A stretch of 64,000 bases of DNA, taken from Ruegeria arenilitoris. GTDB lineage: Bacteria > Pseudomonadota > Alphaproteobacteria > Rhodobacterales > Rhodobacteraceae. Position numbers and translations under genes: made by a program. The stretch lies in the NCBI RefSeq assembly GCF_013031355.1, contig NZ_WPZO01000001.1:372001-436000 (forward strand). Reading direction: 5' to 3'. Below the pieces are notes generated by a model that saw only the letters and a list, made by a program, of their open reading frames with translations, did no database searches and had not been told where the DNA came from. This document shows positions 14,859 through 24,811 of this stretch, one piece after another; the first letter of the stretch is position 1, and every line of letters starts with the position of its first letter.

Positions 14859-17717
14859 ATGGCTGAGCTGAAGAATATCGAGGTGCGCGGCGCGCGCGAG
14901 CATAACCTCAAAGGCATCGACGTCGATATCCCGCGGGATCAACTGGTGGTGATCACCGGGCTGTCTGGCTCGGGCAAGTCCTCGTTGGCGTTCGATACGA
15001 TCTATGCCGAAGGCCAGCGCCGCTATGTCGAAAGCCTGTCGGCCTATGCGCGCCAGTTCCTTGATATGATGGAAAAGCCTGATGTGGATCACATCAGTGG
15101 CCTGTCCCCGGCGATTTCAATCGAACAGAAAACCACGTCGAAAAACCCACGCTCGACCGTCGGCACGGTCACCGAGATTTATGACTACCTGCGCCTGTTG
15201 TTTGCCCGTGCGGGTACGCCTTTCAGTCCCGCCACTGGTCAGCCGATTGAGGCGCAGCAGGTGCAGGACATGGTCGACCGCATCATGACGATGGAGGAGG
15301 GCACGCGTGGCTACCTTCTGGCGCCCATCGTGCGGGACCGGAAGGGGGAATACAAAAAGGAATTCCTCGAACTGCGCAAACAGGGCTTTCAGCGCGTGAA
15401 AGTGGATGGCGAGTTCTATGAGCTCGATGAACCACCCACGCTGGACAAGAAGTTCCGGCACGATATCGACGTTGTCGTCGACCGACTGGTTGTGCGTGAG
15501 GGGATGGAAACGCGTCTGGCCGACAGTTTGCGGACCGCTCTGGACCTAGCGGACGGAATCGCAGTTCTGGAGACCGCGCCTCGCGAAGGCGACCCTGAAC
15601 GCATTACGTTCAGCGAGAATTTTGCCTGCCCGGTCAGCGGCTTCACCATCCCCGAGATTGAACCGCGCCTGTTTTCGTTCAACGCGCCCTTCGGGGCCTG
15701 TCCGGACTGCGATGGGTTGGGGGTCGAGCTGTTCTTTGACGAACGTCTTGTGGTGCCGGACCAGACACTGAAACTCTATGACGGTGCCTTGGCGCCGTGG
15801 CGCAAAGGCAAGTCGCCCTATTTTCTGCAAACCATTGAAGCCATCGCTCGGCACTACGAGTTTGACAAGAACACGCCGTGGAAGGACCTGCCTGCGAATG
15901 TGCAGCAAGTGTTTCTGCGCGGGTCTGGCGATGAGGAAATCCAGTTCCGCTATGACGAAGGTGGCCGGGTGTATCAGGTCACCCGCAGCTTTGAGGGCGT
16001 GATTCCCAATATGGAACGGCGCTATCGCGAAACCGACAGCGCCTGGATTCGGGAAGAGTTTGAACGCTACCAGAACAATCGCCCTTGCGGATCATGCGAA
16101 GGGTATCGCCTGCGCCCCGAGGCTCTGGCAGTCAAGATCGCCGGTCTGCATGTGGGGCAGGTGGTGCAGATGTCGATCAAAGAGGCCCTGGCCTGGGTCG
16201 AAGACGCGCCGAACCACCTGAGCGTTCAGAAGAACGAGATCGCCCGGGCGATTTTAAAAGAGATTCGCGAGCGGCTGGGTTTTCTGAATAACGTGGGTTT
16301 GGAATACCTTACGCTGTCCCGTTCAAGTGGCACCCTGTCCGGCGGCGAAAGCCAACGAATTCGTTTGGCCAGCCAGATCGGTTCGGGCCTGACCGGGGTC
16401 CTGTATGTGTTGGATGAGCCTTCGATTGGCCTGCATCAGCGTGACAATGACCGGTTGCTCGGAACACTCAAGAACCTGCGCGATCAGGGAAATACCGTGA
16501 TCGTTGTTGAACATGACGAAGAAGCCATCCGTGAGGCGGATTACGTCTTCGATATCGGCCCCGGCGCCGGCGTGCATGGCGGTCAGGTGGTCAGCGAAGG
16601 TACACCCGAGCAGATCGCGTCCGATGCGGCCTCGATGACCGGTCAATATCTGGCCGGTACGCGCGAGATTCCGGTTCCGTCGAAGCGGCGTAAGGGGAAC
16701 AAGAAAAAGGTCTCGGTCGTCAAAGCAACGGGGAACAACCTGAAGAACGTTACCGCCGATTTCCCGCTGGGCAAGTTCGTGTGCGTGACTGGAGTGTCCG
16801 GTGGAGGGAAATCGACGCTCACAATCGAAACGCTATTCAAGACCGCTTCAATGCGTCTGAACGGTGCGCGGCAGACACCAGCGCCCTGTGAGACGATCAA
16901 AGGATTGGAGCATCTGGACAAGGTTATCGATATTGACCAGCGCCCGATCGGACGGACTCCGCGTTCTAATCCAGCGACTTACACCGGGGCCTTCACCCCG
17001 ATCCGAGACTGGTTCGCTGGTCTGCCCGAGGCCAAGGCGCGCGGTTACAAGCCCGGGCGGTTCAGCTTTAACGTCAAAGGTGGTCGGTGCGAGGCCTGTC
17101 AGGGTGACGGCGTCATCAAGATCGAGATGCACTTCCTGCCCGACGTCTACGTGACCTGCGAAACCTGCAAGGGCGCGCGCTACAACCGCGAGACTCTGGA
17201 GATCAAGTTCAAGGGCAAGTCCATCGCCGATGTTCTTGATATGACAGTGGAAGACGCGCAGGAGTTCTTTAAGGCCGTGCCCTCGATCCGCGACAAGATG
17301 GATGCGCTGGCGCGGGTGGGGCTTGGCTATATCAAGGTCGGCCAGCAGGCGACCACATTGTCTGGTGGTGAGGCACAGCGGGTCAAGTTGTCCAAGGAAT
17401 TGTCCAAACGCTCAACCGGGCGGACGCTGTATATTCTGGATGAACCGACCACCGGCCTTCATTTCGAAGATGTCCGTAAGCTATTGGAAGTGTTGCACGA
17501 ATTGGTCGATCAGGGAAACACCGTTGTTGTGATTGAGCACAATCTGGATGTGGTGAAAACCGCCGATCATATCATCGACATCGGCCCCGAAGGCGGTGAC
17601 GGCGGTGGTGAGATCGTAGCAACCGGAACGCCCGAGGACGTGGCCGCGGTCGAGCGCAGTCATACAGGCCGGTATCTGAAACAGATGCTGGACGGGGCGC
17701 GCGTGGCGGCGGAGTAA
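14859..17717 (+). CDS. uvrA: excinuclease ABC subunit A
   Basis: Damage-recognition ATPase of nucleotide excision repair, working as UvrA2 with UvrB. 952 residues from the ATG at 14859; a GTG five codons earlier is less likely because TTGGGGGC sits correctly for the ATG. Two ABC modules are seen: Walker A GLSGSGKS at 34-41 and GVSGGGKS near 645, ABC signatures TLSGGESQR and TLSGGEAQR, and Walker [14 protein letters not shown] and [13 protein letters not shown]. Zinc fingers include CPDCDGLG in the first half and CEACQGDG with [10 protein letters not shown] in the second. Expression is expected to be induced by DNA damage through the upstream LexA box. Confidence 0.98.
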   Translation: MAELKNIEVRGAREHNLKGIDVDIPRDQLVVITGLSGSGKSSLAFDTIYAEGQRRYVESLSAYARQFLDMMEKPDVDHISGLSPAISIEQKTTSKNPRSTVGTVTEIYDYLRLLFARAGTPFSPATGQPIEAQQVQDMVDRIMTMEEGTRGYLLAPIVRDRKGEYKKEFLELRKQGFQRVKVDGEFYELDEPPTLDKKFRHDIDVVVDRLVVREGMETRLADSLRTALDLADGIAVLETAPREGDPERITFSENFACPVSGFTIPEIEPRLFSFNAPFGACPDCDGLGVELFFDERLVVPDQTLKLYDGALAPWRKGKSPYFLQTIEAIARHYEFDKNTPWKDLPANVQQVFLRGSGDEEIQFRYDEGGRVYQVTRSFEGVIPNMERRYRETDSAWIREEFERYQNNRPCGSCEGYRLRPEALAVKIAGLHVGQVVQMSIKEALAWVEDAPNHLSVQKNEIARAILKEIRERLGFLNNVGLEYLTLSRSSGTLSGGESQRIRLASQIGSGLTGVLYVLDEPSIGLHQRDNDRLLGTLKNLRDQGNTVIVVEHDEEAIREADYVFDIGPGAGVHGGQVVSEGTPEQIASDAASMTGQYLAGTREIPVPSKRRKGNKKKVSVVKATGNNLKNVTADFPLGKFVCVTGVSGGGKSTLTIETLFKTASMRLNGARQTPAPCETIKGLEHLDKVIDIDQRPIGRTPRSNPATYTGAFTPIRDWFAGLPEAKARGYKPGRFSFNVKGGRCEACQGDGVIKIEMHFLPDVYVTCETCKGARYNRETLEIKFKGKSIADVLDMTVEDAQEFFKAVPSIRDKMDALARVGLGYIKVGQQATTLSGGEAQRVKLSKELSKRSTGRTLYILDEPTTGLHFEDVRKLLEVLHELVDQGNTVVVIEHNLDVVKTADHIIDIGPEGGDGGGEIVATGTPEDVAAVERSHTGRYLKQMLDGARVAAE

Positions 17718-17751
17718 GGTGGCTGATCCTCAGTTGAGGATATCAGCCACC
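17718..17751. terminator. hairpin between uvrA and the convergent small gene
   Basis: GGTGGCTGATCCTCA and TGAGGATATCAGCCACC pair over 15 bp with a two-base AT bulge and a GT loop. It begins at the uvrA stop and covers the last codons of the convergent gene. There is no U-run on either strand. Confidence 0.5.
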
Positions 17752-18059
17752 GCGCCGATCAGGTTCAGCACCTTTCGCGTGTCAGGATCGACGCGATAGA
17801 CATAGTCACCGGCACGGATATAGCTGCCGCGATTCAGCCCATAGCGGTACGGATCATTGATCCAGTGATAGTCGCTGTTGATGTAGTCGCCCGTGCGATA
17901 CAGGTTTTTCACCTGTCCTGGCGGCACGCAAGGCACGGCTTTCTTTGCCAGACCCGGCGGGCAGTGACCGGCCTTGCCTTTGCCATTCCCGGCCATGGCG
18001 ATGCCAGAGCTGAGTGCAACTGCCAGAATTGCCGTCGAAATGGTCAAAACGCGCGACAT
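17730..18059 (-). CDS. small secreted protein with a Cys-Pro-Pro-Gly motif pair
   Basis: 109 residues. A signal peptide covers about residues 1-23 (MSRVLTISTAILAVALSSG, then IAMAG). The mature part has HCPPGLAKKAVPCVPPGQ, two cysteines spaced for a disulfide, then a Tyr-rich region with YRYGLNRGSYIRAGDYVYRVD resembling RcnB/YXWGXW-type periplasmic proteins. SD AAGGATG is well placed. Its function is unknown. It converges on uvrA; homologues in this family may have been mislabelled as excinuclease through that neighbourhood, but nothing in the protein resembles UvrA. Confidence 0.75.
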   Translation of the reverse strand: MSRVLTISTAILAVALSSGIAMAGNGKGKAGHCPPGLAKKAVPCVPPGQVKNLYRTGDYINSDYHWINDPYRYGLNRGSYIRAGDYVYRVDPDTRKVLNLIGAVADILN

Positions 18060-18122
18060 CTTACATCCTTTCGCGTGAAAACTGTGGCCAAGGATAGATG
18101 GCCGTTGCCGGTCTGTGGGTCA

Positions 18123-18152
18123 ACCCCATGGGCAGGAAGCTGCCCATGGGGT
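18123..18152 (-). terminator. hairpin after mmsB
   Basis: ACCCCATGGGCAG-GAAG-CTGCCCATGGGGT, a 13-bp perfect stem, six bases downstream of the mmsB stop. There is no U-run on the minus strand, so termination may need help or the stem may protect the RNA 3' end. Confidence 0.55.
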
Positions 18153-18158
18153 GCGCTT

Positions 18159-19031
18159 TTAGCTTCGTCCGCGTTTTTCGAACCGCGGCAGCATGGCCGA
18201 GAAGTCCATACCCAGCCCATCCTCAGTCTCGACGAATTTCTCATAAAGTGCGGTTGCTACCTGTCCCATCGGCGTGTCGGCATCCGCGCTTTCAGCTGCC
18301 TGCTGGCTGAGCCGCAAGTCCTTCAACATCAATTCGGCGGCAAAGCCGGGCTGGTACTCGTTATCCGCCGGGCTGGTCGGGCCAACACCGGGAGCAGGGC
18401 AATAGGCGTTCATCGTCCAGCTATAGCCCGACGAGGTGCTGACCACGTCGAACATCTTTTGCCGGTCCAGCCCAAGTTTGTCGGCCAGCGCAAAAGCCTC
18501 GCAGGTGGCGATCATGGTGACGCCCAGGATCATGTTGTTGCAGATTTTCGCGGCCTGACCAGCGCCGGATTCTCCGCAATGCACGGCTTTCTGGCCCATG
18601 ATTTCGAACAGGGGTTCGGCCTTGGCAAAAGCGTCGTCGCTGCCGCCGGCCATGAAGGTCAGCGTGCCAGCCGCCGCGCCGCCGATCCCGCCTGATACAG
18701 GAGCATCAACCGCGAGGATACCGGACTCTTTTGCCTGATCCGCGACGGCGCGGGCGCTGTTGACATCGACGGTCGAGCAGTCAATCCATACAGATCCAGA
18801 CTGCATCGCTGGGATGATCTCATTCGCGACCGCGCGCAGAATCTGACCGTTCGGAAGCATCGTGACAACGATATCGGCACCGGCGGCGGCATCGGCACCC
18901 GAACCAGCCATGGTGACGCCTGCAACATCGACATCGGCCATGTCGAACCCCGTGACTTCATGCCCGGCCTTTGCCAGGTTAGCAGCCATTGGATTGCCCA
19001 TGTTGCCCAGTCCGATAAACCCGATTTTCAT
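18159..19031 (-). CDS. mmsB: 3-hydroxyisobutyrate dehydrogenase
   Basis: Oxidises 3-hydroxyisobutyrate to methylmalonate semialdehyde with NAD+ in valine breakdown. 290 residues. The N-terminal Rossmann motif GFIGLGNMGNPMAANL starts at residue 4, the substrate-binding DAPVSGGIGGA at 109-119, and the catalytic Lys162 in GAGQAAKICNN. The C-terminal helical domain ends with KFVETEDGLGMDFSAML. It lies four bases after the 3-hydroxyisobutyryl-CoA hydrolase gene, giving the order acyl-CoA dehydrogenase, hydrolase, dehydrogenase: steps of one pathway on one transcript. Confidence 0.95.
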   Translation of the reverse strand: MKIGFIGLGNMGNPMAANLAKAGHEVTGFDMADVDVAGVTMAGSGADAAAGADIVVTMLPNGQILRAVANEIIPAMQSGSVWIDCSTVDVNSARAVADQAKESGILAVDAPVSGGIGGAAAGTLTFMAGGSDDAFAKAEPLFEIMGQKAVHCGESGAGQAAKICNNMILGVTMIATCEAFALADKLGLDRQKMFDVVSTSSGYSWTMNAYCPAPGVGPTSPADNEYQPGFAAELMLKDLRLSQQAAESADADTPMGQVATALYEKFVETEDGLGMDFSAMLPRFEKRGRS

Positions 19032-19034
19032 CTC

Positions 19035-20075
19035 TTATGTCTCCTCAAAAGTCAGCATATCTGCGCCCAGAGGCTGCAGCATCTTGGACACCGCGACCGC
19101 AGGTACGGTCTGATCGGCAAACTGCCAGCGGGGTGAGCGGTCCTTATCGATGATCTGGGCCCGGATGCCTTCCAGAAAATCCCCATGCTCCATCGCGCGG
19201 AAGGTATAGCGGTATTCCAGTTCCAGCGCCTTGCGTTGGGTCAGGCTGGGGGTGCGCAACCGGTGCAGCATCTCAACCGTGCACGCCACGGAAAGCGGAG
19301 AATTGCGGTCCATGAGTTTGCGTGCGTCCGCCGCCATATCGTGTTTGGAGTGGGCCAGGGTGTTCAGGATGTCCCCGAGGCTCTCTCCGTCAAAACAGGC
19401 GTCGATCTCAGCCTGCCGGTGCTCCAGTTCGCTGGTTGGTGGCTCCGCCGCGTGTTTCTGCAGCATTTCGGTGTCGCCAGATGCCTCGAGCATCTCGATC
19501 AGATCAGACCAATCGGCGAGGGGGATATAGTGATCGGCGAAACCTGCATAAATGGCGTCTGCTGGCCCCATGCGGTGGCCGGTGGTGCCCAGATATTCGC
19601 CCAACCGACCGGGGGCCAGCGCCAGCATCAGCGTGCTGCCGACATCCGGCACCAACCCGATGGAGCACTCCGGCAGGGCAATTCTCGAGCTTTCGCTAAC
19701 GATGCGGTGACTGCCATGGCATCCGATGCCGACGCCGCCACCCATTGTGAAGCCTTGCAGGAAACTGACAACTGGTTTGGGGTATTCAAAAATCAGCGCG
19801 TTCAGACGATATTCGTCCCGCCAAAAGGTGCGACCGTAATCGTAATCACCTTTAATGCCGGTTGCGTAGAGGTCGGCAATGTCCCCGCCGGCGCAAAAGG
19901 CCTTGTCGCCCTCGGCATCCAGAATGACCAGATCCACGGCGTCATCTTCGCGCCAGTTGCGCAGCGCTGTGTCGATAGCCATGCACATGTCATACGTCAG
20001 CGCGTTCAGTGCCTTTGGGCGGGTCAGGGTGATGCGCCCGGCGCGGCCAGTGATACGGATGTCGATGTCAGGCAT
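19035..20075 (-). CDS. 3-hydroxyisobutyryl-CoA hydrolase
   Basis: Releases 3-hydroxyisobutyrate from its CoA ester in valine catabolism. 346 residues of the crotonase superfamily, starting at the ATG at 20075 with GAGGGG before it; a longer frame would run back into the preceding gene. The crotonase oxyanion-hole regions AFCAGGDIADL and GFTMGGGVGIGCHG are visible. The C-terminal block FLEGIRAQIIDKDRSPRW, typical of HIBCH and absent from ordinary enoyl-CoA hydratases, fixes the assignment. It starts seven bases after the acyl-CoA dehydrogenase stop and ends three bases before mmsB, so the three are co-transcribed. Confidence 0.92.
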   Translation of the reverse strand: MPDIDIRITGRAGRITLTRPKALNALTYDMCMAIDTALRNWREDDAVDLVILDAEGDKAFCAGGDIADLYATGIKGDYDYGRTFWRDEYRLNALIFEYPKPVVSFLQGFTMGGGVGIGCHGSHRIVSESSRIALPECSIGLVPDVGSTLMLALAPGRLGEYLGTTGHRMGPADAIYAGFADHYIPLADWSDLIEMLEASGDTEMLQKHAAEPPTSELEHRQAEIDACFDGESLGDILNTLAHSKHDMAADARKLMDRNSPLSVACTVEMLHRLRTPSLTQRKALELEYRYTFRAMEHGDFLEGIRAQIIDKDRSPRWQFADQTVPAVAVSKMLQPLGADMLTFEET

Positions 20076-20082
20076 GGGCCCC

Positions 20083-21225
20083 TCAGCGGTCTGCAAGCAT
20101 TTGTCGGGCAACGATTACCCGCATGATTTCGTTTGTGCCTTCCAGAATCTGATGCACGCGGAGATCGCGGACCAGTTTCTCGATTCCATAATCCGCAAGG
20201 TACCCGTAGCCACCATGCAGTTGCAGACATTGGTCCACAACCTTGGACCCGGTCTCGGTCACAAATTTCTTGGCCATGGCGCAGAACTTGGTCGCATCGG
20301 GCGCGCCTTGGTCCAGCTTCCACGCCGCCTGCCGCAGGAAAGTGCGGGCGGCCTGTAGTTCGATCTCCATATCGGCCAGCCGGAATTGCAGCGCCTGAAA
20401 CTGGTCGATCGATTGGCCAAATGCCTTGCGTTCCGACATGTATTGCAAGGTCATGTTCAGCCCGGTCTGCGCGGCCCCCAGCGAACAGGAGGCGATGTTC
20501 AACCGCCCGCCGTCCAGACCCTTCATCGCGTATTTGAAGCCATCGCCCTCGGTGCCCACAAGGTTACCTGCCGGGATTTTGCAATCATCGAACTGCACCT
20601 GCGCCGTGGGTTGGCTTTTCCACCCCATCTTCTGTTCCAGCGCGCCAAAGCTGAGGCCGGGCGTGCCGTCCTCGACATAGACGGTCGAGATGCCCTTGGG
20701 GCCGTCCTGACCGGTGCGCACCATGCAGACATAGGCGTCGGAATAGCCGCCGCCCGAGATAAAGGCCTTGGTGCCGTTCAGCGTGTAGCCTTCATTGGTG
20801 CGGTCCGCGCGGGTTTTCAGCGCGGCGGCGTCCGAGCCTGATCCGGGTTCGGTCAGGCAATAGCTGAGCACGGTGTTCAGGCTTAGCACGTCGGGCATGA
20901 TGCGGGATTTCAAGTCGTCGCTGGCGAAACTATCCAGCATCTTGGCGCACATGTTGTGAATCGACAGGAACGCCGCGACCGAGGGACAGGCCATCGAAAG
21001 TGCCTCGAACACCAGCGTTGCGTCCAGACGGGTCAGGCCAGACCCGCCGCTGTCTTCCGAGACATATAGCCCGCCGAATCCCAGCTCTCCGATCTGAGGC
21101 CAGAGGTCTTTGGGAATGGTTCCATCTGCCTCCCATTGGCGGGCGTTTGGTGCGATGTTGTCCTGCCCGAAATCATAGGCCATATCGAAGATCGCGGTCT
21201 GCTCTTCTGTCAGTGCAAAATCCAA
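20083..21225 (-). CDS. acyl-CoA dehydrogenase, probable isobutyryl-CoA dehydrogenase
   Basis: FAD enzyme that would convert isobutyryl-CoA to methacrylyl-CoA. 380 residues, full length. Family signatures: YCLTEPGSGSDAAAL (FAD and substrate contact, about 120-135), LHGGYGYL, and the catalytic glutamate in ILEGTNEIMR near residue 365. The isobutyryl assignment rests on its operon partners (3-hydroxyisobutyryl-CoA hydrolase and mmsB) and on resemblance to ACAD8, not on active-site residues alone. The methacrylyl-CoA hydratase of the pathway is not in this operon and must be another crotonase. Confidence 0.9.
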   Translation of the reverse strand: MDFALTEEQTAIFDMAYDFGQDNIAPNARQWEADGTIPKDLWPQIGELGFGGLYVSEDSGGSGLTRLDATLVFEALSMACPSVAAFLSIHNMCAKMLDSFASDDLKSRIMPDVLSLNTVLSYCLTEPGSGSDAAALKTRADRTNEGYTLNGTKAFISGGGYSDAYVCMVRTGQDGPKGISTVYVEDGTPGLSFGALEQKMGWKSQPTAQVQFDDCKIPAGNLVGTEGDGFKYAMKGLDGGRLNIASCSLGAAQTGLNMTLQYMSERKAFGQSIDQFQALQFRLADMEIELQAARTFLRQAAWKLDQGAPDATKFCAMAKKFVTETGSKVVDQCLQLHGGYGYLADYGIEKLVRDLRVHQILEGTNEIMRVIVARQMLADR

Positions 21226-21330
21226 GGCTTGCCTCCCACGCTGCCGAATGAATTGAACGAGTGTTTATTTCTGAATTCTTACAGAAATTTTGCACGCTCT
21301 GCAATGACCGGCATGGGGCATTTCGGGATA

Positions 21331-22446
21331 TCAAAGGTCGAGGTGGAATTCTTCGATCAGATGCCGGACCACGGCCTTGCCGGGATCTTCGCCCTTTGCC
21401 GCGGCCTCGGCATAGGCGCGGCGCTGTCGAGTGGCCGAGGTGCCGGTTTGCGCGATCTGCTGCAGACGGGCAAGTTCCGTCATGGTGCCCAGCGCCTCGG
21501 CGTCTTCGGCCAGCAGGCCCATCAGTTCGCCCATCAGTTCCGGCATCGGTTTGATCGAGCGATCGCCGAAGTCGATCAGCCCTTCGCCGACGCCATACCT
21601 TTGCGCACGCCAGCGGTTTTCACCGATCAAGAACTGGTCGTAATGCCGCCAACGCAGGTTCCGGTCTTTCAGGCGGCACAACATGCGCGTCAGGGCCTGG
21701 ACCAGAGCTGCCAGCGACAGCGTATGTTCCAGCCGCGGTTGCACGTCCATGATCCGGGTTTCCAGCGTCGGGAACCGGTGTGACGGGCGCAGGTCCCACC
21801 AGATCTTTGTCGTGTCCTCGATCACGCCGAGTTCAACCAGAATGCCGGTCGTGCGTTCGTAGTCGGCCCAGCTTGCCAGAACCGGAGGCAGCCCTGTGCG
21901 CGGCAGGTTGTCAAAGACGGTCAGGCGGTAAGAGGACAGCCCGGTATCCTCTCCGTTCCAATAGGGCGAGGAGGTCGAGAGCGCCAGCAGGTGCGGCAGG
22001 AAATACGACAACTGCGGCATCAGATCGGCGCGCAGGGCAGGGTCCTCGACCCCGACATGCACGTGCATCCCGCAGATCAGCATACGTCGCGCGACCCCGC
22101 CCAGCGCGTGTTGCAGCGCGTCATAGCGATCCTTGCGGGTGTGGTGCTGTTTCTTCCAGTCGGCAAACGGATGGCAGGATACCGCAATCGGTGCGAGATT
22201 GTATTCGGCAGCGCGCTCGGCCACGCAAGAGCGCAGGCGTTTCAGATCCTCGCGGGCGGACTTGACGGTTGTGTGGGGCCGGGTGCCGACCTCAATCTGG
22301 CATTGCAGGAATTCGGGGCTGACCTGTCCTTCGAAGTCCGTCTGGCAGGCCTCCATCAGGGCGGCGGGCGCTTCGGCAAGCTCAAGGCTGTCGCGATCGA
22401 CCAACAGATATTCTTCTTCGATGCCCAGCGTGTATTCTTGCTGCAT
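21331..22446 (-). CDS. carboxylate-amine ligase, YbdK/GCS2 family
   Basis: 371 residues from the ATG at 22446, which has GAGG seven bases upstream and gives the family start [13 protein letters not shown]. The [10 protein letters not shown] motif supplies metal-binding glutamates; GMHVHVG and [10 protein letters not shown] follow as in the GCS2 fold. The family includes weak glutamate-cysteine ligases such as E. coli YbdK, and the ATP-grasp-like glutamine-synthetase fold joins an amino group to a carboxylate. Its real substrate is unknown. It is the first minus-strand gene after the divergent methyltransferase, 105 bases before the acyl-CoA dehydrogenase. Confidence 0.9.
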   Translation of the reverse strand: MQQEYTLGIEEEYLLVDRDSLELAEAPAALMEACQTDFEGQVSPEFLQCQIEVGTRPHTTVKSAREDLKRLRSCVAERAAEYNLAPIAVSCHPFADWKKQHHTRKDRYDALQHALGGVARRMLICGMHVHVGVEDPALRADLMPQLSYFLPHLLALSTSSPYWNGEDTGLSSYRLTVFDNLPRTGLPPVLASWADYERTTGILVELGVIEDTTKIWWDLRPSHRFPTLETRIMDVQPRLEHTLSLAALVQALTRMLCRLKDRNLRWRHYDQFLIGENRWRAQRYGVGEGLIDFGDRSIKPMPELMGELMGLLAEDAEALGTMTELARLQQIAQTGTSATRQRRAYAEAAAKGEDPGKAVVRHLIEEFHLDL

Positions 22447-22578
22447 GGCGGACCTCGTATAACTATTCCAACCAGTGAATACGGAAATTCCTGTTTTGCC
22501 AAGCGTTTGACGCACCCCTTCTTGCAGAGGCCCCGCAAGCAGCGGTAAGGAACAGGCAACAGGAAAGTGGAGCCGCCC

Positions 22579-23430
22579 GTGAAACCCAGAAAATTCCCCA
22601 AGATCAACGAGGCCCTGGATGAGTTGGGGGTAAAGCTGATCGACAAGGCCGCTGAAAACGACGAGCGCGCCCGGCTTGAGGCGTTCGAGCGGGCAGGCGG
22701 GCTAACCCGCCCGGCCTATGCCTTGTCACCGGGGATGGATGGTTTCGATATCGGCCAATTGGTCGCCGAGTATGGCGAACATGCCGAGGCGTTGGAGGCC
22801 CTGAAAGACCCGGCACGCAATCAGACCGGTTATCGGATCGGCAATGGCTACTATGACAGCCCCGATGCCGATGCGCTGTATCTGATGATCCGGCGGTTCC
22901 AGCCTAAGCGAGTGATTGAGGTCGGCTGTGGCAACTCGACCCGCGTGACCCGTCAGGCGATCATCGACGGTGGGCTGGACACGCAGATCACAGCGATTGA
23001 CCCGTATCCCCGTGCAGATATCGCGCATGTTGTGGACCACTTCGAACAAAAACGGCTTGAGGAGGTTGACCCGGCGCTGTTCGACCAGCTTGAGGCGGGC
23101 GATGTTCTGTTCATCGACTCCAGCCATGTGGTTCGGATGAGCAACGACGTGGCGCATCTGTTCTGCCGCATCATTCCGGCGCTGAAACCGGGCGTGGTGA
23201 TCCATGTCCACGATGTTTTTCTGCCCTACGAATACCCCAAGCGGTTCTTCTACGACTGCCCGGGTTGGGGTGAGCAGTACATGCTGCACACCTTGCTGCA
23301 ATCTGGTGCCTTTTCAATGCTTTGGCCCGGGTATTACCTGCAACAGGACCGCCCGGATGCGGTCGAAGCCTTGCCGTTTCTGAAGGATGGACGCGCGCAG
23401 AGCATATGGGTGCAGATTAAAGAAAAGTGA
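22579..23430 (+). CDS. class I SAM-dependent methyltransferase
   Basis: 283 residues from a GTG at 22579, chosen because GGAG lies six bases before it; another GTG four codons upstream is possible. The Rossmann SAM-binding motif [13 protein letters not shown] is at about residues 114-126, followed by ITAIDPYPR (acidic residue for the ribose) and [16 protein letters not shown], as in the Methyltransf_24 group. The C-terminal half contains [12 protein letters not shown]. These enzymes often modify sugars or sugar-linked lipids; the substrate is not evident. It diverges from the GCS2 ligase gene. Confidence 0.85.
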   Translation: MKPRKFPKINEALDELGVKLIDKAAENDERARLEAFERAGGLTRPAYALSPGMDGFDIGQLVAEYGEHAEALEALKDPARNQTGYRIGNGYYDSPDADALYLMIRRFQPKRVIEVGCGNSTRVTRQAIIDGGLDTQITAIDPYPRADIAHVVDHFEQKRLEEVDPALFDQLEAGDVLFIDSSHVVRMSNDVAHLFCRIIPALKPGVVIHVHDVFLPYEYPKRFFYDCPGWGEQYMLHTLLQSGAFSMLWPGYYLQQDRPDAVEALPFLKDGRAQSIWVQIKEK

Positions 23431-23490
23431 TCCGGGCTGGCTGAGCCGCCGTAGTCCTTTCCATAACAAGCTGGAGAGGAGACAACAGCC

Positions 23491-23967
23491 ATGTTTCGCC
23501 GCACATTCATGGGCGCCGCCGCCGCACTTGCACTTGCCCTGCCTGTAAAAGCGCAGGCCGCTGACATCGTGGACACCGCCGTATCGGCCGGATCGTTCAA
23601 CACTCTGGTCGCCGCGGTCCAGGCCGCAGGACTGGTCGATACGTTGAAAGGGGACGGACCGTTCACAGTGTTCGCGCCGACCGATGAAGCCTTTGCCGCG
23701 TTGCCAGAAGGAACGGTGGAAACGCTGTTGCTACCGGAGAACAAGGAACAGCTGGTTGAAATCCTGACCTATCACGTGGTGCCGGCCAAGGTGATGTCGG
23801 GTGACATCGCAGGAAAGCGTGCCAAGGTTCTGACTGTACAGGGGGATCGTCTGAGCGTGAATGCTAAGAACGGTGTTAAGGTCAACGATGCTGAGGTCAT
23901 CCAAGCCGATATCGAAGCGAGCAACGGCGTTATTCACGTTGTTGATACGGTGATCCTGCCGGAATAA
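23491..23967 (+). CDS. secreted fasciclin (FAS1) domain protein
   Basis: 158 residues. A signal peptide with an Ala-rich core spans residues 1-24 (cleavage near AQA-AD). One FAS1 domain fills the rest: the H1 motif [15 protein letters not shown] and the H2 region [14 protein letters not shown], with the YH pair in [13 protein letters not shown]1 proteins mediate adhesion or act in the periplasm; roles in bacteria are mostly undefined. SD GGAGAGGAG precedes the start. A shared terminator separates it from the convergent L,D-transpeptidase. Confidence 0.92.
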   Translation: MFRRTFMGAAAALALALPVKAQAADIVDTAVSAGSFNTLVAAVQAAGLVDTLKGDGPFTVFAPTDEAFAALPEGTVETLLLPENKEQLVEILTYHVVPAKVMSGDIAGKRAKVLTVQGDRLSVNAKNGVKVNDAEVIQADIEASNGVIHVVDTVILPE

Positions 23968-23995
23968 CGAAGGTACGCTAAGCCCCTGACAAGAA

Positions 23996-24024
23996 AAAGC
24001 CCCGGTCCTGATGGCCGGGGCTTT
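23996..24024. terminator. bidirectional intrinsic terminator
   Basis: AAAGCCCCGG and CCGGGGCTTT form a 10-bp stem with a 9-base loop. The minus-strand exit carries TTTTTC, the plus-strand exit TTTG. It serves the FAS1 gene and the convergent L,D-transpeptidase. Confidence 0.85.
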
Positions 24025-24029
24025 GTGTG

Positions 24030-24614
24030 TCAGACCAGTCGGACCTGAGTTCCAATCTGGACCAGAGGATACAATTCCTCGACATGCTGGTTGTAGAGGC
24101 CGATGCAGCCGGATGAGCTTTGTCGACCGATCTTGCGCGTGTCGTGGGTGCCGTGCACCAGATAGGCAGGCCAATCCAGATACATCGCGCGTGTGCCCAG
24201 TGGGTTGCCGGGGTCACCGCCCTCCATCCGAACAGGCAGAGAGGGATCGCGTTCGCGCATCGAGGCGGTTGGAGTCCAGCTCGGGAATTCGGTTTTGCGG
24301 ACGATCTTGGTATAGCCGCGTTTGGTCAGTTCCTCACTCATCGGAACAGAACTAGGGTACAATTTGTATGTCCCGTCCGGGCTCCAATAATGGACCGCGC
24401 GGCTGGTGATGTCGGCCAGCAGGCAGCCAACGCCCAGTTCGTCGAAATGATCCTGCCAATTCTGTTGCGAGAACGAAGACACATTGCGGCGGACCGGCAG
24501 TTGCGTGCTGATCGCTTCCTCACTGGTCGGGAACGCATCGCTGCTTTGCGCACGCACGATGGCGGGCGTCGCCAGAAGAGACGCTGCGCCCAACAATGCA
24601 GAGCGGCGAGTCAT
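24030..24614 (-). CDS. periplasmic L,D-transpeptidase (YkuD domain)
   Basis: Cross-links or anchors peptidoglycan stem peptides. About 194 residues from the ATG at 24614, which begins a signal sequence MTRRSALLGAASLLATPAI with a twin-arginine look; an alternative ATG at 24686 would add 24 residues without hydrophobic character. The YkuD catalytic motif is intact: HGTHDTRKIGRQSSSGCIGLYN, with nucleophilic Cys in SSGCIGL and the upstream His. The region GGDPGNPLGTRAMYL matches the family. The start is the only real uncertainty. Confidence 0.88.
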   Translation of the reverse strand: MTRRSALLGAASLLATPAIVRAQSSDAFPTSEEAISTQLPVRRNVSSFSQQNWQDHFDELGVGCLLADITSRAVHYWSPDGTYKLYPSSVPMSEELTKRGYTKIVRKTEFPSWTPTASMRERDPSLPVRMEGGDPGNPLGTRAMYLDWPAYLVHGTHDTRKIGRQSSSGCIGLYNQHVEELYPLVQIGTQVRLV

Positions 24615-24755
24615 ACGGGGATTTGACAAAATGGCCTCCGGTTCAGGAACTGCTCGAGCAATAATCTGCCGTAAAATATTGACCATCGTCCCGTTTTTCT
24701 AGGGTGTGCAAGCTGAATTTATCGTGAGAACGAATGTTTTGGCGGCGCTTTGCCG

Positions 24756-24786
24756 AAAAAAACCCGGCCTGGGAAAGGCCGGGTTT
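24756..24786 (-). terminator. intrinsic terminator of mmsA
   Basis: AAACCCGGCC-TGGGAAA-GGCCGGGTTT, 10-bp stem, followed on the minus strand by a run of T. It lies 26 bases past the mmsA stop. Confidence 0.88.
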
Positions 24787-24811
24787 GGGAGTTTCGGAGT
24801 TCAGCAGTGGT

